Shown: piece after piece, positions 9,000-16,178 of the stretch
How the letters are laid out: each line of letters begins with the position of its first letter
Numbering within the stretch: the stretch's first letter is position 1
From: Pantoea sp. WMus005
GTDB lineage: Bacteria > Pseudomonadota > Gammaproteobacteria > Enterobacterales > Enterobacteriaceae
Assembly: GCF_013415305.1 (NCBI RefSeq)
Contig: NZ_JACBXU010000001.1
Span: 806,001 to 870,000, forward strand
Length of the DNA: 64,000 nt
Reading direction: 5' to 3'
Notes under the pieces: generated by a model
Database searches by the model: none
What the model saw: only the letters and a program-made list of their open reading frames with translations
What the model was told of the DNA's origin: nothing
Program-made: the position numbers and the translations under genes

Positions 9000-9446
9000 T
9001 TATGTCAAAGAATTTATCACCAACTCCTCAATAATTGAAATATCCCGTTTTGAGATACCCATCAATGGTCTTGATTCATACTGCACCTCTTTACCTTTAC
9101 GCGCTCACCGGCCGCGCAGCCCGAAATGATGCACGCGGGCCATCCGCTGCGCATTACCCGCAAACTTGATAATGGGCCCATCCAGACTGGCCTGCGTCTT
9201 CATGTATTTAGCGGTGCGCAGCTTTGCGAACATCTCACGCTTTATCCTGCCCTTTTTGCTGCGCACCTGCTGCGTTTTGCGGGGCTTAAATGGCTTGCTG
9301 TCTGGTGCGTGCTGGCGTTTGATATTCTGCTGCTTACTCGCGTGAAGCTTCATCGTAATTATTCGCGCCATTTCCTTACGCACCGGGGCTGACAGGCTGT
9401 TAATAAGCGCCTCCAGCCAGTCATTTACCAGCCGCAACTCGCACAT
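9000..9446 (-). pseudogene. P2-like tail completion protein gpS, interrupted by one stop codon
   Basis: The minus strand reads a gpS-like protein (phage virion morphogenesis family), with DWLEALINSLSAP early and RVHHFGLRGR later. A TGA at 9107-9105 then interrupts the frame, after which the same frame continues ARKGKEVQYESRPLMGIS and ends at 9000. The whole is about 148 residues, close to P2 gpS (about 150). A single nonsense codon is therefore the main damage. The ATG at 9446 is used as start and overlaps the gpR relic, as in P2. Confidence 0.8.
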
Positions 9447-9616
9447 GCCTGCCACTCTCTGACCAGCTCACTCTAAACGTAAAGCTGTAGCGGCCGCGCG
9501 ACATTCTCTGACAGTGGGTTCTCGCCGACGTGGGTCACGCGTAGCCCGTCGTCGGTCTGATTCACTATTACGCGTACGCGCTCGCTCAGCTGCAGTTCAA
9601 AGCTGATATCGCTCGC
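9425..9616 (-). pseudogene. C-terminal relic of P2-like tail completion protein gpR
   Basis: The minus strand reads SDISFELQLSERVRV..GLRVTHVGENPL..ARPLQLYV, a TAG, then in the same frame SELVREWQ. It matches the last part of P2 gpR, whose C-terminus contains a DISxxLxLTERxxV segment and an (L/I)YxNGELVxxW ending. The N-terminal part is missing: near 9612-9620 the sequence changes abruptly into the portal gene on the other strand. The end overlaps the gpS start, as in P2. Confidence 0.7.
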
Positions 9617-10416
9617 CGATTTACGTGAAGCGAAACATTCTGGCCTCAACGCTTATTCCGCCCCCGATGATAAGTCAGCGGGCGTTCAGCAAGTTCGTGC
9701 TGGATTATCTGGTCTTCGGTAACGCCTTTGCCGGGGTGCGCCTTAACAGCCTGGGTAAACCGCTGCGCCTTGAAACTAGCCCGGCCAAATTCACCCGCAG
9801 GGGCGTGAAGGATGGCGTTTACTGGTTTGTGAATGACTGGAAAGAGCCGCACGAATTTTCGGCCGGCAGCATGTTTCACCTGCTGGAGCCGGATATCAAT
9901 CAGGAGCTGTACGGGCTGCCTGAATATCTCAGCGCGCTTAACTCCGCCTGGCTGAATGAGGCGGCAACGCTGTTCCGCCGCAAGTATTACCAGAACAGCG
10001 CGCACGCCGGTTACATCCTGTATATGACCGACGCGGCGCAGAGCAGCAGCGACGTTGACCGGATGCGCCAGGCGATGCGCGACACGAAAGGGCTGGGTAA
10101 CTTCCGCAATCTGTTTATGTACGCGCCGAACGGTAAGCCGGACGGCATCAAGATCCTGCCGCTCAGTGAAGTGGCAACGAAAGACGATTTCTTTAACATC
10201 AAGAAGGCCAGCCGCGACGACCTGTTAAGCGCACACCGCGTGCCGCCGCAGATGATGGGAATTATCCCGGACAACTCCGGCGGGTTTGGTGACGCGGTGA
10301 AAGCGGCGCAGGTATTTGTGCGTAACGAATTGCAGCCACTACAAGAAAGAATAAAGGAGTTAAATTTTTGGATTGGAATGGAGGTGATAAAATTCAATGA
10401 ATACCGGTTAGATTGA
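9610..10416 (+). pseudogene. P2-like portal protein gpQ, N-terminally truncated
   Basis: About 265 residues match the C-terminal three quarters of the P2-family portal vertex protein, with KRNILASTLIPP, VFHLLEPDINQE-type sequence (here MFHLLEPDINQELYGLPEYL), LFRRKYYQNSAHAGYILYMT and AHRVPPQMMGIIPDNSGGFG. The portal protein forms the dodecameric DNA gate of the capsid. The N-terminal part is absent and the upstream frame has a stop at 9604, so this is a fragment. Its plus orientation opposite to R, S and V agrees with the P2 map, where Q and P run against O-to-V. A deletion spanning the rest of R plus K to P would create this R::Q junction. Confidence 0.85.
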
Positions 10417-10449
10417 ACGGAGGTCAGGGTTTACCCTGACCTTTATTTT

Positions 10450-10893
10450 TTAGCTGGTCAATGGAGGCATTTTACACCATGCATTAACGCCCACTTTTGT
10501 AATGCTGATGATCGCCAATACAATAACGGGCGCTATAAATATAGCCGTCACCCCAAATACTCCAGCTAGTATTGTTGAAATGGCGCCTACAATCCTTGAT
10601 TTATTTTCCTCTAAAATACCATTAAAACCTTTTATTTCATCTTGATACTTTTCATCACCACAAATTAAGCTTTTAAACTCATTCCAAAATAATTTTGAAA
10701 ACTGTCCTCTTGAAGAACCATGAGGCTGACCGGCTCCAAACTTTGATGTATCAGACACTCCATTAGAGCTAAACCATTTATCAATAGCATAAGCCTCGTC
10801 ACCACTTTTTAAAAATTCATTTATAGTTAAACGCTGATATGGTTTTAATACCGACAACCACTCATCTGCAGGATCATTAGGCAACTGAATCAT
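10450..10893 (-). CDS. Small protein with C-terminal membrane hairpin, partner of the adjacent protease
   Basis: I do not recognise this 147-residue protein. Residues 1-100 are polar and soluble-looking (DEWLSVLKPYQRLTINEFL, then a Gly/Ser-rich stretch FGAGQPHGSSRGQ). Residues 101-135 are strongly hydrophobic (IVGAISTILAGVFGVTAIF and APVIVLAIISI), enough for one long or two short membrane segments, ending in a short tail. Its ATG overlaps the stop of the upstream protease gene as ATGA, so translation is probably coupled. The pair is AT-rich compared with the prophage and core genes. It lies between the portal gene and a cos-like site, a position where P2-like phages carry accessory genes. A membrane effector controlled by the protease is a hypothesis. 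Confidence 0.75.
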   Translation of the reverse strand: MIQLPNDPADEWLSVLKPYQRLTINEFLKSGDEAYAIDKWFSSNGVSDTSKFGAGQPHGSSRGQFSKLFWNEFKSLICGDEKYQDEIKGFNGILEENKSRIVGAISTILAGVFGVTAIFIAPVIVLAIISITKVGVNAWCKMPPLTS

Positions 10894-11537
10894 AGCATGT
10901 CCTTTATATACTCGGCAGAAATACATTGTGTGGTTTGGTGTAGCTCGCTTGGATTTATGTTATTTCCAAAAGTCACGTAACCTCCAGAAAGATTTGCATA
11001 AGCGCCAATCAAGATGCCGACAACAGAATTATCTTTTTTCGATACAACCGGAGAGCCTGATTGACCAGGCCTGGTTTGAGTATTGATAATAGCAAATTTG
11101 GTTTTAATGCCGCTTGAATCTAATAAAACTTTTGCACCTACCGTGGCTTTTTGTAAGGTGAGCACAATCCGTCCATCGCCACAATGCGGATAACCAATTA
11201 CATCAATGTCATCACCAACACTAGCTCCATCAAACCCTGTTATATTAAGTTGCGGTCCCTTAATAACTTGTTCAGTTTCTAATATACATAAATCTTTAAC
11301 TGGATCTTCTTCTATTATAGTTGCGAAAAAAGATTGGAATTTCCTTACAGTTGTGTCTTGATAATCATCATAATTCAAAAGACCAGATGGAATAACAACA
11401 ATTTTTCCTGATCTTCCTGATATTACATGCCTAGCTGTAACAAGTTTTTTTTCTGAAATAAAAAAAGCAGTTCCAAGGGGGTTGATTAAGTTGCTTTCAA
11501 TGATTCCAATGCATGCTATAAAAACGGGCGAAATCAT
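10890..11537 (-). CDS. Trypsin-like serine protease of the prophage cargo operon
   Basis: A 215-residue protein with the layout of a chymotrypsin-fold peptidase: His37 in VTARHV, Asp82 in KDLCIL and Ser160 in RPGQSGSPVV form a complete candidate triad. No PDZ domain and no classical signal peptide are present, although the first 13 residues are hydrophobic. AGAGGATTATT precedes the ATG at 11537. It is the first gene of a two-gene operon with the small membrane protein (ATGA overlap). Trypsin-like domains of this short form occur in bacterial conflict systems as effectors or activators (established for the fold in general). For this protein the substrate is unknown. AT-rich composition points to acquisition separate from the phage backbone. 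Confidence 0.8.
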   Translation of the reverse strand: MISPVFIACIGIIESNLINPLGTAFFISEKKLVTARHVISGRSGKIVVIPSGLLNYDDYQDTTVRKFQSFFATIIEEDPVKDLCILETEQVIKGPQLNITGFDGASVGDDIDVIGYPHCGDGRIVLTLQKATVGAKVLLDSSGIKTKFAIINTQTRPGQSGSPVVSKKDNSVVGILIGAYANLSGGYVTFGNNINPSELHQTTQCISAEYIKDML

Positions 11538-11661
11538 AATAATCCTCTTTAGGTAGTAGGTAAGAGAAAACTTTAGAACTTAAGTGGTCTATTCAGGTTT
11601 TTTCGCATCTGCAGGATGTCAATTCACCTATAGTTATACATGTTTTACTTCTCCGCGCGCA

Positions 11662-11680
11662 ATGCTATCCCCGCCACGCC
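11662..11680. other. P2-like cos site
   Basis: ATGCTATCCCCGCCACGCC agrees at 16 of 19 positions with the complement of the P2 cohesive end as I recall it (GGCGAGGCGGGGAAAGCAC). It sits between the gpA side and the portal side of the prophage, which is where cos belongs on the P2 map. The sequence comparison is from memory. Confidence 0.55.
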
Positions 11681-11776
11681 TGCCCGCTTTATGTATCACT
11701 TTTCATGCATCTGCATGTACCACCTCTGAGCGCGCCGGCTCTGGCCTTACAAACACATAGCAATCCAATTTGGATC

Positions 11777-11810
11777 ATGCGGATTCATGCAAGCATATGC
11801 ACTTTGATGC
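11777..11810. repeat. Four ATGC tetramers at exact 10-bp spacing
   Basis: ATGC occurs at 11777, 11787, 11797 and 11807, one helical turn apart, with different bases between. This phasing could place protein contacts on one face of the DNA. No known binding site is assigned. Confidence 0.5.
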
Positions 11811-11820
11811 AGAAGCAAAA

Positions 11821-11839
11821 AGCCACCTGAAAGGTGGCT
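11821..11839 (-). terminator. Terminator after the small phage gene
   Basis: AGCCACCT / AGGTGGCT with a 3-base loop, followed on the minus strand by TTTTGCTT. It ends 28 bp after the stop of the 58-residue phage-type gene. Confidence 0.65.
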
Positions 11840-11866
11840 AGTGAACGGTAGGGAAGGGGCAACTAA

Positions 11867-12043
11867 TCATTCTGCCTGGCAGTAAATAGCGGCTTCGAAA
11901 ATAGCTGTGTCGATTGTCCCTGCCATGTCGCTGATCATCGACAGTGCCATTTTTAATTCATCTTCTTTGCAATGTGCGATCAGCGATACGTCAGCAATGA
12001 ACTGAATGCGTGCAACCGTTTCACTGTGATTATTTATGTTCAT
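11867..12043 (-). CDS. Small phage-type hypothetical protein (58 aa)
   Basis: A 58-residue product beginning MNINNHSETVARIQFIADVS and ending EAAIYCQAE, with the ribosome site AAGGAGTTAATCAATTG before the ATG at 12043. It is predicted helical and soluble. It lies downstream of the gpA relic on the same strand and is followed by its own terminator, which supports a real gene. I do not recognise the family; small genes of this kind occur beside gene A in P2-like phages. Confidence 0.6.
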   Translation of the reverse strand: MNINNHSETVARIQFIADVSLIAHCKEDELKMALSMISDMAGTIDTAIFEAAIYCQAE

Positions 12044-12154
12044 CAATTGATTAACTCCTTCTATTCAAAAGAAATACTGTTTGCATGAGCAGAATTATGA
12101 TGAACTAAAATCGTTAACAATCGTGCGGCTCCGATTAGTCCGGCTGCCGTTTTA

Positions 12155-12802
12155 TTAATCAGGCAACTGTATGCCTCTTTTTCTCGCTAGTGCATTGAAG
12201 CGTTTTAATGGGGTGGCATTTTTGCGACGTCTATGGAAGAGATACCCGTTTGTACCGCTCCAGTAAGAAAGCTCACCAACTATCATCTTGTGATCTTTCA
12301 TCATGCGGACAGCTTCACCGTGGGACAGTGTTAACCTGGAGATCTCAAAGTAACTCTTTTTCAGCGCCTCACGTTCTGCGCAATGACTCCGTTCAGAGTG
12401 ATATTTGTCCGGTTCAGGTTGCTCCTGAGCTGGCTTTTCTTTTAATCGCTTAATAATCCTTCTTCGCCCGGCACGAGTAAGAGGCTTTGTGAAGTCGATA
12501 GTGGCTTTAGAGCCTGTCGTCTCAGTACAGTTATTGACAGAACTCCGAGAGGACGCAGGCGCGTCCTTAAATTCAAAGCCCAAATCAACGGCATGTTTCT
12601 GAACAATCTTCCACCAAATAAGGCGAGTTAAGATTGGCATGTCGTCGCCAACTGCAGTTGCGTAAACACCCTTGATACGCACGGTTTCCTCGCGGTACTC
12701 ATTCACATCTTCGCTTGCCTGATACCAGGTGCGTACAGCCAGATCGTCACGGCGCACGAACGGGCCACCCTGTGCCTAAACGTATTCAGCCCGGTCTGAA
12801 TG
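12155..12802 (-). pseudogene. C-terminal relic of P2-like replication protein A
   Basis: The minus strand reads HSDRAEYV, a TAG stop at 12778-12776, then in the same frame AQGGPFVRRDDLAVRTWYQ..VRIKGVYA..ILTRLIWWKIV and APASSRSSVNNCT, ending at 12155. The combination of a GG..V.R.DL.VR.WY segment, a TRL..WKIV block and a (P/R)SxVNNCT motif is typical of the C-terminal part of P2-family gpA, the rolling-circle initiator. The catalytic tyrosine domain is missing. The fragment has both an internal stop and a truncated N-terminus. Confidence 0.75.
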
Positions 12803-12879
12803 GATGTTCCTTCTAACGTTCTGTATGCTTATAAGATATTACAAATAAAATGGCCATCTCACTCTGACAGGTAATTGTT

Positions 12880-12936
12880 GTGGATAATAACGAAGAAAAA
12901 ATCGCTGATGCTTTATATGAGATATTGAATAAATGA
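12880..12936 (+). CDS. Tiny ORF (18 aa) coupled to a small membrane protein
   Basis: GTG at 12880 opens an acidic 18-residue peptide (VDNNEEKIADALYEILNK) whose TGA overlaps the next ATG as ATGA. A CAGGT element precedes it. It may serve as a leader for translational coupling rather than as a functional peptide. Confidence 0.35.
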   Translation: MDNNEEKIADALYEILNK

Positions 12937-13109
12937 AACGTGTTTTTTTATGGCTTATACAATCATTTATCTATTTAATTCCTGCTGTTGTAATTGTGGC
13001 AGGGTTGTATATCTTTATTCGGTTCATTCCTGAATATGCTGCGTTTCTTAGCATAACCTGGGTGGTTGTCGTTTCTTTCGTGTATATAAAATACAATCGA
13101 TGGTATTAG
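12933..13109 (+). CDS. Small two-segment membrane protein (58 aa)
   Basis: A 58-residue product starting MKRVFLWLIQSFIYLIPAVV, with hydrophobic segments near residues 5-29 and 37-50 and a basic tail (YIKYNRWY). Its ATG overlaps the stop of the tiny upstream ORF. It lies at the right edge of the prophage remnant and is AT-rich. I do not recognise it. A holin-like, toxin-like or phage-exclusion role are possibilities with no direct evidence. Confidence 0.5.
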   Translation: MKRVFLWLIQSFIYLIPAVVIVAGLYIFIRFIPEYAAFLSITWVVVVSFVYIKYNRWY

Positions 13110-13508
13110 TTTTATACAGAAATCTTTAGTGTTGCTGTTTTATCGATAGCGTTAAAAGTGTGAGGGAAGTGATGTGCTTATTAATGGGTTTAGCTGTCAT
13201 TTAGCGATTATAGCATCTGGTTTCTCTGGTTAAGATCTGTCAAAGAGATTAGTTAATCAGACTCACGTCTGTCTTATTTTATAAAATAAATCATCTCCCC
13301 AACTAATTTTTGAGTCTTATTTTAGGTCCATTTTATGCTCGTGATTCCCCAGCAGACTGCCAGCAGAACAAACCTAACCAGACGATTTTCCCCAAAGTTG
13401 GACTTAATCAATATATCTAAATAACCTCCCTCTACGGTTCTCCACGTCTATTAAACGTAAAAAAACCGGGTTGTAACCTGCCCCGGTGAATTTTATCCAG
13501 GGTTTATT
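13110..13508. other. Non-coding right edge of the prophage region
   Basis: About 400 bp with no recognisable gene. It contains a hairpin ACCGGG / CCCGGT (13465-13487) that is followed on the minus strand by a run of T, and short AT palindromes. No copy of the sdsR 3' end (a possible attR) was found by eye. Confidence 0.5.
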
Positions 13509-13643
13509 ATGTTCTTAAAAAAAGTTATTCCTTGTGTGATGGTAGCATTGGTGAGTACCTTCATTTCTGGCTGTGTGATGGCAGAGAGGGGACACCATCG
13601 TGGCCCATCTTCTGACTGGCATCGTCATCATGCATCTTCTTAG
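13509..13643 (+). CDS. Small His-rich lipoprotein (44 aa), possibly frameshifted
   Basis: The product MFLKKVIPCVMVALVSTFIS..GC has a lipoprotein signal with the lipobox ISGC near residues 19-22. The short mature part is rich in His (AERGHHRG, DWHRHHASS). The ATG at 13509 follows CCAGGGTTTATT. Just after the stop a different frame contains three 13-residue Pro/His repeats, so the original lipoprotein may have been longer and lost its frame. The function is unknown. Confidence 0.5.
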   Translation: MFLKKVIPCVMVALVSTFISGCVMAERGHHRGPSSDWHRHHASS

Positions 13644-13659
13644 AATGATAAGGGCTTGT

Positions 13660-13776
13660 AGCCAGCATGCCAGACCCACCGCATCAGAAAATAACGCTTC
13701 ACAGCATCCGGGGCCACCGCAAGCGACAGATAGTGCAATTCAGCATTTGGGACCACCGCCAGCCGGTAATTACTGC
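13660..13776 (+). repeat. Three degenerate 39-bp coding-type tandem repeats
   Basis: Units at 13660-13698, 13699-13737 and 13738-13776 translate in one frame to SQHARPTASENNA, SQHPGPPQATDSA and IQHLGPPPAGNYC. The period is 13 codons and third-position changes are common. An ATG at 13600 opens this frame and it closes at 13833, but no ribosome site is evident there. Confidence 0.65.
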
Positions 13777-14002
13777 CTGACAAGGTTATTCATGATACAT
13801 GCACTTCACTGGCATCCAATAAATCACTCCTGATTTACAGAACGTCGACATGCACAAATGCCTTACGAAACTTACCTCAATACTGAGCTTATTCGTAAAG
13901 GCTGCATTAACTCTTCCTGACCCGCACCTAAAGCTTACCTGCCATCTTGTCATCATCTCTGTTTGGCTTATTCTTAACCTTCAATCAAAAGGAGTAACGT
14001 TT

Positions 14003-15025
14003 ATGAAAGCGGCAATTGCTAATAGTGAACATAAGGTTGAAGTGGTTGAGAAAACGCTGCGTCCGCTCAAAACGGGCGAAGCACGGCTCAGGATGGAGTG
14101 CTGTGGCGTATGCCATACCGATTTGCATGTGAAGAACGGTGATTTCGGCGATAAAACAGGTGTGACGTTGGGTCATGAAGGGATCGGTATCGTTGAGGAA
14201 GTTGCACCAGATGTGACCTCACTCAAGCCTGGCGATCGTGCCAGCGTCGCCTGGTTTTTCAAAGGCTGCGGTCACTGCCAATACTGTAACTCCGGTAATG
14301 AAACGCTCTGCAGAGAGGTCATCAATGCCGGTTTTACCGCTGATGGCGGCATGGCTGAAGAGTGTATCGTCGTTGCAGATTACTCGGTTAAAGTCCCGGA
14401 CGGGCTCGATCCTTACGCCGCCAGTAGTGTCACCTGCGCCGGTGTCACCACCTACAAAGCGGTAAAAGTGTCAGAGGTGAAACCCGGTCAGTGGCTCGCG
14501 ATTTATGGCCTTGGCGGTCTGGGCAATCTCGCGCTGCAGTACGCCAAAAACGTCTTTAACGCCAAAGTGATCGCCGTTGATGTGAGCGATGGGCAACTGG
14601 CACTGGCGAAAGAGATGGGTGCCGATCTGGTCGTCAACTCTGCCAGCGAAGATGCGGTACGCTTCATTCAGGAGAAAACCGGCGGTGCGCATGCTGCTGT
14701 GGTGACAGCGGTTGCCAAAGCGGCCTTTAACTCGGCGGTGGATGCGGTCAGAGCGGGAGGTCGCGTCGTGGCTGTCGGCCTGCCACCGGAAGCGATGAGT
14801 CTGAATATTCCGCGTCTGGTGCTTGATGGTATCCAGGTGGTGGGATCGCTGGTTGGAACGCGTAACGATCTGGCAGAAGCCTTCCAGTTTGCGGCAGAAG
14901 GGAAGGTGGTGCCGAAGGTGACCAAAAGGAAGATTGGTGAGGTCAATGACATCTTCGAAGAGATGGTTCAGGGCAAGATCCGCGGCAGAATGGTGATCGA
15001 CTTTACCGGTCAGTCTGCTGATTAA
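14003..15025 (+). CDS. adhP: Zinc-dependent alcohol dehydrogenase AdhP
   Basis: A 340-residue NAD-dependent medium-chain alcohol dehydrogenase, closely matching E. coli AdhP, which oxidises ethanol, propanol and similar primary alcohols. Catalytic zinc ligands are in [11 protein letters not shown] and GHEGIG. The structural zinc site is [15 protein letters not shown]. The NAD-binding Rossmann motif is [10 protein letters not shown]. The ATG at 14003 has AAAAGGAGTAACGTTT before it and gives the usual MKAA N-terminus; a 51-codon upstream extension is rejected. It is monocistronic with a terminator at 15047. Confidence 0.96.
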   Translation: MKAAIANSEHKVEVVEKTLRPLKTGEARLRMECCGVCHTDLHVKNGDFGDKTGVTLGHEGIGIVEEVAPDVTSLKPGDRASVAWFFKGCGHCQYCNSGNETLCREVINAGFTADGGMAEECIVVADYSVKVPDGLDPYAASSVTCAGVTTYKAVKVSEVKPGQWLAIYGLGGLGNLALQYAKNVFNAKVIAVDVSDGQLALAKEMGADLVVNSASEDAVRFIQEKTGGAHAAVVTAVAKAAFNSAVDAVRAGGRVVAVGLPPEAMSLNIPRLVLDGIQVVGSLVGTRNDLAEAFQFAAEGKVVPKVTKRKIGEVNDIFEEMVQGKIRGRMVIDFTGQSAD

Positions 15026-15046
15026 AAACCACTGATGACCCCAGAT

Positions 15047-15069
15047 GCCCGCGCGCTGCGGGCTTTTTT
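15047..15069 (+). terminator. Terminator of adhP
   Basis: GCCCGC / GCGGGC stem with 5-base loop followed by TTTTTT, 22 bp after the adhP stop. Confidence 0.85.
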
Positions 15070-15237
15070 ATGCCTGCAATATTAAATCTACGCTGGTTGA
15101 ATGCCTGTCAGCACATCCCGGCAAACATTAATAAGTTCTGCTTTATGTTTCATGATGTAATTCTGGCTTGCACTTTACCGGTAACATTATAGTTTATGAG
15201 GTGATATTGATTACACACAACGGAAGGAGGGTTATTT

Positions 15238-15375
15238 ATGGCGAAGCAACATTTACTTAAATCCATTGAAATTGCGGCAATTGTGCTGTTTGTCCTGATA
15301 GTGGCATATCTGGCTGTAACCGGGCTGATGTCATCGGCGGGTGTGGATCACGCCTGGCCTTATCCCACTAAATAA
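15238..15375 (+). CDS. Small single-pass membrane protein (45 aa)
   Basis: A 45-residue product starting MAKQHLLKSIEIAAIVLFVL, with one transmembrane segment near residues 10-31 and a short tail ending WPYPTK. GGAAGGAGGGTTATTT before the ATG is a very strong ribosome site, which supports translation. It stands alone between adhP and a convergent small gene. I do not recognise it. Confidence 0.65.
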   Translation: MAKQHLLKSIEIAAIVLFVLIVAYLAVTGLMSSAGVDHAWPYPTK

Positions 15376-15437
15376 CTAAGTGCCTCACCAGGGAAATCAT
15401 AAATAATATAAATAAAAATGACCCTTACACAGGGCAT

Positions 15438-15460
15438 AAAAAACCCCGCAAATGCGAGGT
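15438..15460 (-). terminator. Terminator of the 61-aa gene
   Basis: On the minus strand ACCTCGCA / TGCGGGGT (2-base loop) is followed by TTTTTT, 11 bp after the stop at 15471. Confidence 0.8.
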
Positions 15461-15470
15461 TAATCAGAAT

Positions 15471-15656
15471 TTAAACCAGACTCACCGACAGCAGCGTCAG
15501 CTCTTCAGTATCCAGCGACAGACTTTTTTTAGTCTCAAACATATAGGCTTCCAGTGCCTCCTCGACATCGTCGCCTTCGATAAAGGCATGAGTCGTAACG
15601 TGATTTTCACCTTTTGGCTTAATTACGTATGAAACAAACCACTTCTTCTTTTGCAT
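15471..15656 (-). CDS. Small cytosolic hypothetical protein (61 aa)
   Basis: A 61-residue protein beginning MQKKKWFVSYVIKPKG, with an acidic centre (FIEGDDVEEALEAYMFE) and no membrane segment. The ATG at 15656 follows AAGAGGATAAACATC. A terminator follows the stop, so it is a complete transcription unit. I recognise no family. It is upstream of, but not clearly co-transcribed with, any neighbour. Confidence 0.65.
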   Translation of the reverse strand: MQKKKWFVSYVIKPKGENHVTTHAFIEGDDVEEALEAYMFETKKSLSLDTEELTLLSVSLV

Positions 15657-15749
15657 GATGTTTATCCTCTTTTTAAAAATTGAGATGCCGCCTGCCAGCA
15701 GTACAGTGCTCATCTGCCGGACATTCAGCGGTAGTGCGGAGCTGGCCGA

Positions 15750-16016
15750 CTAAGGCGAATCAAGCGGGGCAGGATGCAGCAGGTCGATCACGTCATCGAT
15801 CTCATTGCTGGCCGCGTGACGATCAAGGGCAACTGCGTAGTAGCGTCCCTTGCAGTAGTGCTTTGTTACCGCCACCCGATGGCCAGTATCGCTGTCAGCT
15901 TCCTTGCCGGTCAGGGTCTGCAGGTGGGGCGGAATAACCAGCTCACTTTCGAGTTGTTCTGCTTCAATGATCACCGCGCCACCATCGGTGGATAGCAGCA
16001 GATGCTGAATGCTCAT
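15750..16016 (-). CDS. Hypothetical protein (88 aa)
   Basis: An 88-residue protein starting MSIQHLLLSTDGGAVIIEA, with a strong ribosome site (AAAGGAGAGAAC) before the ATG at 16016. It looks like a small alpha/beta soluble protein with no signal or membrane segment. No family is recognised. It is preceded by the acyltransferase terminator, so it has its own promoter. Confidence 0.65.
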   Translation of the reverse strand: MSIQHLLLSTDGGAVIIEAEQLESELVIPPHLQTLTGKEADSDTGHRVAVTKHYCKGRYYAVALDRHAASNEIDDVIDLLHPAPLDSP

Positions 16017-16133
16017 GTTCTCTCCTTTGAGTCAGATTGCTAACCGGGAAAGTGTAGTTCACCTCAGCAGGTGTGCTGACATCACCACTGCATGAGTGCC
16101 TGTGTAGTGCTGCTAACCGGTGACTGAGGCAAA

Positions 16134-16158
16134 AAAAAGCCCCAGTCAGGGGCTTTTT
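16134..16158 (-). terminator. Terminator of the acyltransferase gene
   Basis: AAAAAGCCCC / GGGGCTTTTT with a 5-base loop; the minus strand continues into eight T residues. It lies 21 bp after the acyltransferase stop. Confidence 0.85.
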
Positions 16159-16178
16159 AATCAGGATTCCTGGCAAAC

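Larger units (their letters stand above)
11538..11866. other. Intergenic region with cos-like site and phased repeats
   Basis: No gene is seen in these 329 bp between the protease operon and a small phage gene. The region holds a P2 cos-like sequence, an inverted repeat CATGCA/TGCATG at 11704-11717, four ATGC tetramers at 10-bp steps, and a minus-strand terminator. The promoter of the protease operon must lie in its left part. Confidence 0.6.

Noticed and set aside
13110..13508. Search for an attR copy of the sdsR 3' end
   Set aside because: No repeat of the terminator sequence was found by eye; prophage boundaries stay undefined.
13600..13833. 77-codon open frame containing the 39-bp repeats, as an independent gene
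   Set aside because: No ribosome site at its ATG and it overlaps the lipoprotein; kept only as a repeat and possible frameshift remainder.
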